From Candidatus Pullichristensenella avicola (GTDB taxonomy: Bacteria; Bacillota; Clostridia; Christensenellales; Aristaeellaceae), in the NCBI GenBank assembly GCA_018711655.1, contig DVIA01000011.1, positions 1-33,381 of the forward strand: DNA of 33,381 nt. The letters run 5' to 3'. Below the pieces are notes generated by a model. That model was given only the letters and a program-made list of their open reading frames with translations, was not told where the DNA came from and did not search any database. The translations under genes and the position numbers were made by a program. Position 1 is the stretch's first letter. Each line of letters begins with the position of its first letter. Positions 30,688 to 33,381 of this stretch are shown here, in pieces.

Positions 30688-30778
30688 GTAATGGTCTGTC
30701 CCGGATGGGGCTTTATTGTCGTGCGGCCCAAAGAGGCAGCGCGAGGGCGCGAATTTGAAAACGGGAGGTGTCCTGAGG

Positions 30779-30940
30779 ATGGCATCTGATAAGCGAGTGA
30801 AGGTTACGCTGGCCTGCTCGGAGTGCAAGCAGCGCAATTACAATACCATGAAGAACAAGAAGAACGATCCCGACCGCCTGGAGATGAACAAATACTGCCG
30901 CTTCTGCAAGAAGCACACCAGCCACAAGGAGACCCGCTAA
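30779..30940 (+). CDS. rpmG: 50S ribosomal protein L33
   Basis: Small large-subunit ribosomal protein bL33, 53 residues. It has the zinc-binding (C+) form: CSEC (residues 13-16) and CRFC (about 40-43), with the family pattern [13 protein letters not shown] and [11 protein letters not shown]. The ATG at 30779 has GGGAGGTG upstream. First gene of the classical rpmG-secE-nusG cluster. A C- paralogue, as zinc reserve in some Bacillota, may exist elsewhere. Confidence 0.97.
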   Translation: MASDKRVKVTLACSECKQRNYNTMKNKKNDPDRLEMNKYCRFCKKHTSHKETR

Positions 30941-30964
30941 CGGGAAGGTAAGGAGTTGTCAAGC

Positions 30965-31219
30965 ATGGCCAATACCGCTGAAAAGAAAAACATCTTCAAG
31001 CGCATCGGCGGCTTTTTCGCGGGGCTGGTCAAGGGGATCGGCCGCAAGTTCAAGGAAATGTACTTTGAACTGAAGAAGGTCACCTGGCCCACGAAGAAGG
31101 ATATGATCAATTATTCCCTCGTGGTGCTGGTGTTTATCGTCGTCATGGGCGTGATCATCGGCGTGATCGACCTGGCCTCCGGCTCTCTGGTCGATCTGCT
31201 GGTCAGGGTCAGAAGTTAA
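30965..31219 (+). CDS. secE: Preprotein translocase subunit SecE
   Basis: The 84-residue SecE subunit that clamps SecY in the inner membrane. It shows the amphipathic helix and hinge FKEMYFELKKVTWPTKKD (about residues 31-48), the family hallmark, and one membrane segment (about 52-72, YSLVVLVFIVVMGVIIGVI). This is the short single-helix form usual outside gamma-proteobacteria. The ATG at 30965 has AGGAG at 30951-30955; a TTG three codons earlier is too close to it. Next gene is nusG, 10 nt away. Confidence 0.97.
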   Translation: MANTAEKKNIFKRIGGFFAGLVKGIGRKFKEMYFELKKVTWPTKKDMINYSLVVLVFIVVMGVIIGVIDLASGSLVDLLVRVRS

Positions 31220-31229
31220 GGGGTCTGTC

Positions 31230-31757
31230 ATGGCTGAGAATCCAGAGATCAAATGGTATGTCGTACATACCTATTCCGGCTATGAGAACAAGGTCAAGGT
31301 CAACCTGGAAAAAGCCGTGGAAAACAACGGCATGCAGGACCTTATCACCGAGGTAAAGATCCCCGTTGAAGAGGCTGTGGAGATCAAAAACAACAAGCGC
31401 AAAGTGGTGCAGCGCAAACTTCTGCCCGGCTATGTGCTTGTGAAAATGCTCATGACCAACGAAACCTGGTATGTCGTGCGCAATACGCGCGGGGTGACGG
31501 GCTTCGTCGGCGCGGGCAACAAGGCCACGCCGCTTTCCGAAACGGACTTTGCCTCGCTGTTCGAGCCGCGCACGCAAACGCGCGTGGACATTCAGCCCGG
31601 CGATACCGTGCGCATCCTCAGCGGCCTGTTTGAAAACTTTTCCGGCCGCGTGGTTTCGATCAACGAACAGACGCAGACCGTCAACGTCATGGTGCTGATG
31701 TTCAAGCAGGAAACGCCGGTTGAACTCGGCTTTGACGAGGTCGTGCGCGAAGAATAG
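31230..31757 (+). CDS. nusG: Transcription termination/antitermination protein NusG
   Basis: The 175-residue NusG, an RNA polymerase clamp-binding factor that couples transcription to Rho and ribosomes. The NGN domain opens with WYVVHTYSGYENKVKVNLE and contains PGYVLVKM and TRGVTGFVG; the KOW domain begins at PGDTVRILSGLFENFSGRV (about residue 125) and ends ELGFDEVV. Full length. The ATG at 31230 follows AGGGG. Confidence 0.98.
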   Translation: MAENPEIKWYVVHTYSGYENKVKVNLEKAVENNGMQDLITEVKIPVEEAVEIKNNKRKVVQRKLLPGYVLVKMLMTNETWYVVRNTRGVTGFVGAGNKATPLSETDFASLFEPRTQTRVDIQPGDTVRILSGLFENFSGRVVSINEQTQTVNVMVLMFKQETPVELGFDEVVREE

Positions 31758-31807
31758 CGTTTTGCCGGGCGCGGCGCAGGCCGCCCCGCAGGCGCGCAGG
31801 CTGATTC

Positions 31808-31826
31808 CCCGGCGCCGCCGGGTTTT
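31808..31826 (+). terminator. Hairpin plus TTTT between nusG and rplK (possible attenuator)
   Basis: CCCGGC (31808-31813) pairs with GCCGGG (31817-31822) around a 3-nt loop, followed by TTTT. A terminator here would cut rplK-rplA off from the upstream promoter, so partial termination or processing is more likely. I see no promoter between it and rplK at 31892. Confidence 0.45.
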
Positions 31827-31891
31827 CAGGGAGTGGGAGGTGCGCTTCAACGCGCTCCGCTTCACCACATACAAATAAGGAGGATTCCCCA

Positions 31892-32317
31892 ATGGCAAAG
31901 AAAGTTACCGCGCTGATCAAGCTGCAGGTACCCGCCGGCAAGGCCACGCCCGCGCCGCCGATTGGCCCGGCGCTGGGTCAGCACGGCGTGAACATTCCCG
32001 GCTTCTGCAAGGATTTCAACGACCGCACCGCCAAGCAGGTGGGCCTGATCATCCCGGTGGTCATCACCGTATATCAGGATCGTTCGTTCACCTTTATCAC
32101 CAAAACGCCGCCGGCCGCGGTGCTGATCAAGAAGGCCTGCGGTCTGGAGCATGCCTCCGGCCGCCCGAACCGCGACAAGGTTGCCAACATCACCAAGGCG
32201 CAGATCCGCGAGATCGCGGAACTGAAGATGCCCGACCTCAACGCCGCCTCTGTCGAGGCCGCGATGAGCATGGTCGCCGGCACCGCCCGTTCCATGGGCG
32301 TCGTGGTGGTAGACTAA
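31892..32317 (+). CDS. rplK: 50S ribosomal protein L11
   Basis: The 141-residue uL11, part of the GTPase-associated centre of the large subunit. Signature segments: [25 protein letters not shown] (start [17 protein letters not shown]), [17 protein letters not shown], and the C-terminal rRNA-binding AGTARSMGV. The ATG at 31892 has AAGGAGG upstream. It lies in the normal place before rplA. Confidence 0.99.
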   Translation: MAKKVTALIKLQVPAGKATPAPPIGPALGQHGVNIPGFCKDFNDRTAKQVGLIIPVVITVYQDRSFTFITKTPPAAVLIKKACGLEHASGRPNRDKVANITKAQIREIAELKMPDLNAASVEAAMSMVAGTARSMGVVVVD

Positions 32318-32385
32318 CCCGCCGCAGGGCGACACGAACGTGGGAGGGCCGTCGGCCCGCTTGACCACAGGGAGGATAATGATTC

Positions 32386-33072
32386 ATGAAAAAGGGCAAG
32401 AAGTATTCCGACAGCCTTAAGCTGATTGATCGCACAAAGCTGTACGACCCCGAAGAGGCCGTCGCGCTGCTCAAGCAGACCGCCAAGGCCAAGTTTGACG
32501 AAACCGTTGAAATCTCCGTGCGTCTGGGCGTAGACCCGCGTCACGCCGACCAGCAGGTCCGCGGCGCGGTGGTGCTGCCCAACGGCACCGGCAAGACCGT
32601 GCGCGTGCTGGTCTTTGCCAAGGGCGACAAGGCCAACGAGGCCCTGGCCGCCGGCGCGGACTTTGTCGGCGCTGAGGACATGGTCGCCAAGATTCAGGGC
32701 GGCTGGTTCGATTTCGACGTCTGCGTGGCTACCCCGGACATGATGGGCATGGTCGGCCGTCTGGGCCGTGTGCTCGGCCCCAAGGGCCTGATGCCGAACC
32801 CGAAGAGCGGCACCGTCTCCATGGACGTGACCCGCGCCATCAACGACATCAAGGCAGGTAAAGTGGAGTACCGCGTGGACAAGACCGCCATCATCCACTG
32901 CCCGCTGGGCAAGGCGTCCTTTGACGAGGTCAAGCTGCAGGAGAACCTGCGCGCGCTGATGGAGGCCATTATCAAGGCCAAGCCCGCAGCCGCAAAGGGC
33001 ACCTACATCCGCTCCGCCGTCATCTCCACCACGATGGGCCCCGGCATCAAGCTCAACGCCCTCAAGTTCTAG
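32386..33072 (+). CDS. rplA: 50S ribosomal protein L1
   Basis: The 228-residue uL1, which forms the mobile L1 stalk near the E-site and in many bacteria represses its own mRNA. Family segments: [34 protein letters not shown] ([12 protein letters not shown]), [15 protein letters not shown], and [22 protein letters not shown] precedes ATG 32386. The 68-bp gap after rplK may hold an L1-binding site, but I could not identify one with confidence. rplJ and rplL, usually next, are not reached before the window ends. Confidence 0.99.
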   Translation: MKKGKKYSDSLKLIDRTKLYDPEEAVALLKQTAKAKFDETVEISVRLGVDPRHADQQVRGAVVLPNGTGKTVRVLVFAKGDKANEALAAGADFVGAEDMVAKIQGGWFDFDVCVATPDMMGMVGRLGRVLGPKGLMPNPKSGTVSMDVTRAINDIKAGKVEYRVDKTAIIHCPLGKASFDEVKLQENLRALMEAIIKAKPAAAKGTYIRSAVISTTMGPGIKLNALKF

Positions 33073-33087
33073 CAGGCAGTGCCTGCG

Positions 33088-33358
33088 GCCAGAAGCTACC
33101 GCGAATGAGCGACGCGGCCCCGCCCCACGCTTAGGGGGCGGGGCCGCTTTGTTGCGTTTTGGAATGGTGCGAAGGAGCCAGGCGACGACGGCAGGCTCAG
33201 GCTTAGGAGCCTGCCGTCTTTGTGGGTTGGGGAAAGCGCGCGAAACTTCTGCCTGAACGCGGCAGCAAAGGGGATTCTCAAGGGCCGATGGCCCTTGAGC
33301 GGGTGCGGGCGGCGCCCGCCGTAGCCCCGCCGGCAGGGGGAGAAGCCCGGAGGGGACG
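33088..33358 (+). repeat. Three-hairpin intergenic repeat, right copy
   Basis: Inverted copy of the element at 1-273. It starts 16 nt after the rplA stop and carries the same three palindromes: 33114-33147 (13-bp arms), 33187-33218 (12-bp arms) and 33277-33299 (10-bp arms). Beyond about 33358 the two sequences no longer correspond. Both copies have the same orientation relative to the gene they follow, as a multi-copy terminator element would. The gap from 33073 to the window end shows no gene. Confidence 0.9.
33114..33160 (+). terminator. Terminator hairpin after rplA
   Basis: A perfect 13-bp GC stem (arms 33114-33126 and 33135-33147) is followed by CTTTGTTGCGTTTT. Its presence directly after rplA would separate rplA from rplJ, which in many bacteria share a transcript. 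Confidence 0.8.
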
Positions 33359-33381
33359 TGGGTGGAGCGTTGCGAGATAAG

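Noticed and set aside
30688-30778. tRNA-Trp gene expected near secE
   Set aside because: No cloverleaf or TψC-type GGTTCGA sequence in the leader. I found no tRNA or rRNA gene anywhere in the window.

Overview
The window is high-GC (low-to-mid 60s % by eye) bacterial chromosome. The gene set suggests an uncultured, probably anaerobic Clostridia-type Bacillota: ScpA beside a site-2 protease, a 2x[4Fe-4S] ferredoxin, a TSCPD-domain protein, VanW-type secreted proteins, zinc-type L33, and an indolepyruvate:ferredoxin oxidoreductase operon with a phenylacetate-CoA ligase. Promoters are mostly textbook sigma-A sites with 16-18 nt spacers, and ribosome binding sites are strong GGAGG types. I cannot name a genus.

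Layout. 0.3-2.6 kb: divergent rRNA modification genes (RlmI-like methyltransferase on -, RluF-like pseudouridine synthase on +). 2.6-4.1 kb: no gene, but a 15-unit CRISPR-like array and a smaller related one. 4.1-5.0 kb: a two-gene - operon (TSCPD protein, small membrane protein). 5.3-9.7 kb: galM, then gltX, a phosphodiesterase and a PHP-domain phosphoesterase, the last three overlapping end to start. 9.8-10.2 kb: a hairpin-rich non-coding element. 10.3-11.8 kb (-): a cysteine-cluster protein and a secreted SH3b protein. 11.9-14.5 kb (+): ferredoxin, a secreted peptidoglycan-binding protein with a degenerate NlpC/P60-like tail, and TrmN6. 15.1-17.0 kb: a membrane-bound nucleotide-sugar dehydratase. 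17.9-22.9 kb (-): paaK-iorA-iorB-ACT operon, then a DMT permease. 23.0-26.0 kb (-): three tandem family-2 glycosyltransferases. 26.1-26.7 kb: two further CRISPR-like repeat groups. 26.7-30.0 kb (-): site-2 protease, scpA, a doubtful ORF, and a tandem VanW protein. 30.1-33.1 kb (+): a HAD phosphatase and the standard rpmG-secE-nusG-rplK-rplA cluster.

How it fits together. The coding part is housekeeping (translation, chromosome segregation), envelope assembly (sugar dehydratase, glycosyltransferases, VanW and peptidoglycan-binding proteins) and aromatic 2-oxoacid fermentation. The unusual part is the intergenic DNA. Nearly every long gap is filled with GC-rich repeats. Three groups have a period of about 61 bp with palindromic 26-31 bp repeats and unique 31-36 bp spacers, the geometry of a type I-E CRISPR array, but the repeats are strongly drifted and no cas gene is present. 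Two other gaps hold higher-order tandem repeats (about 187 and 155 bp). Both ends of the window carry the same roughly 270-bp three-hairpin element in opposite orientation, each copy just downstream of a stop codon.
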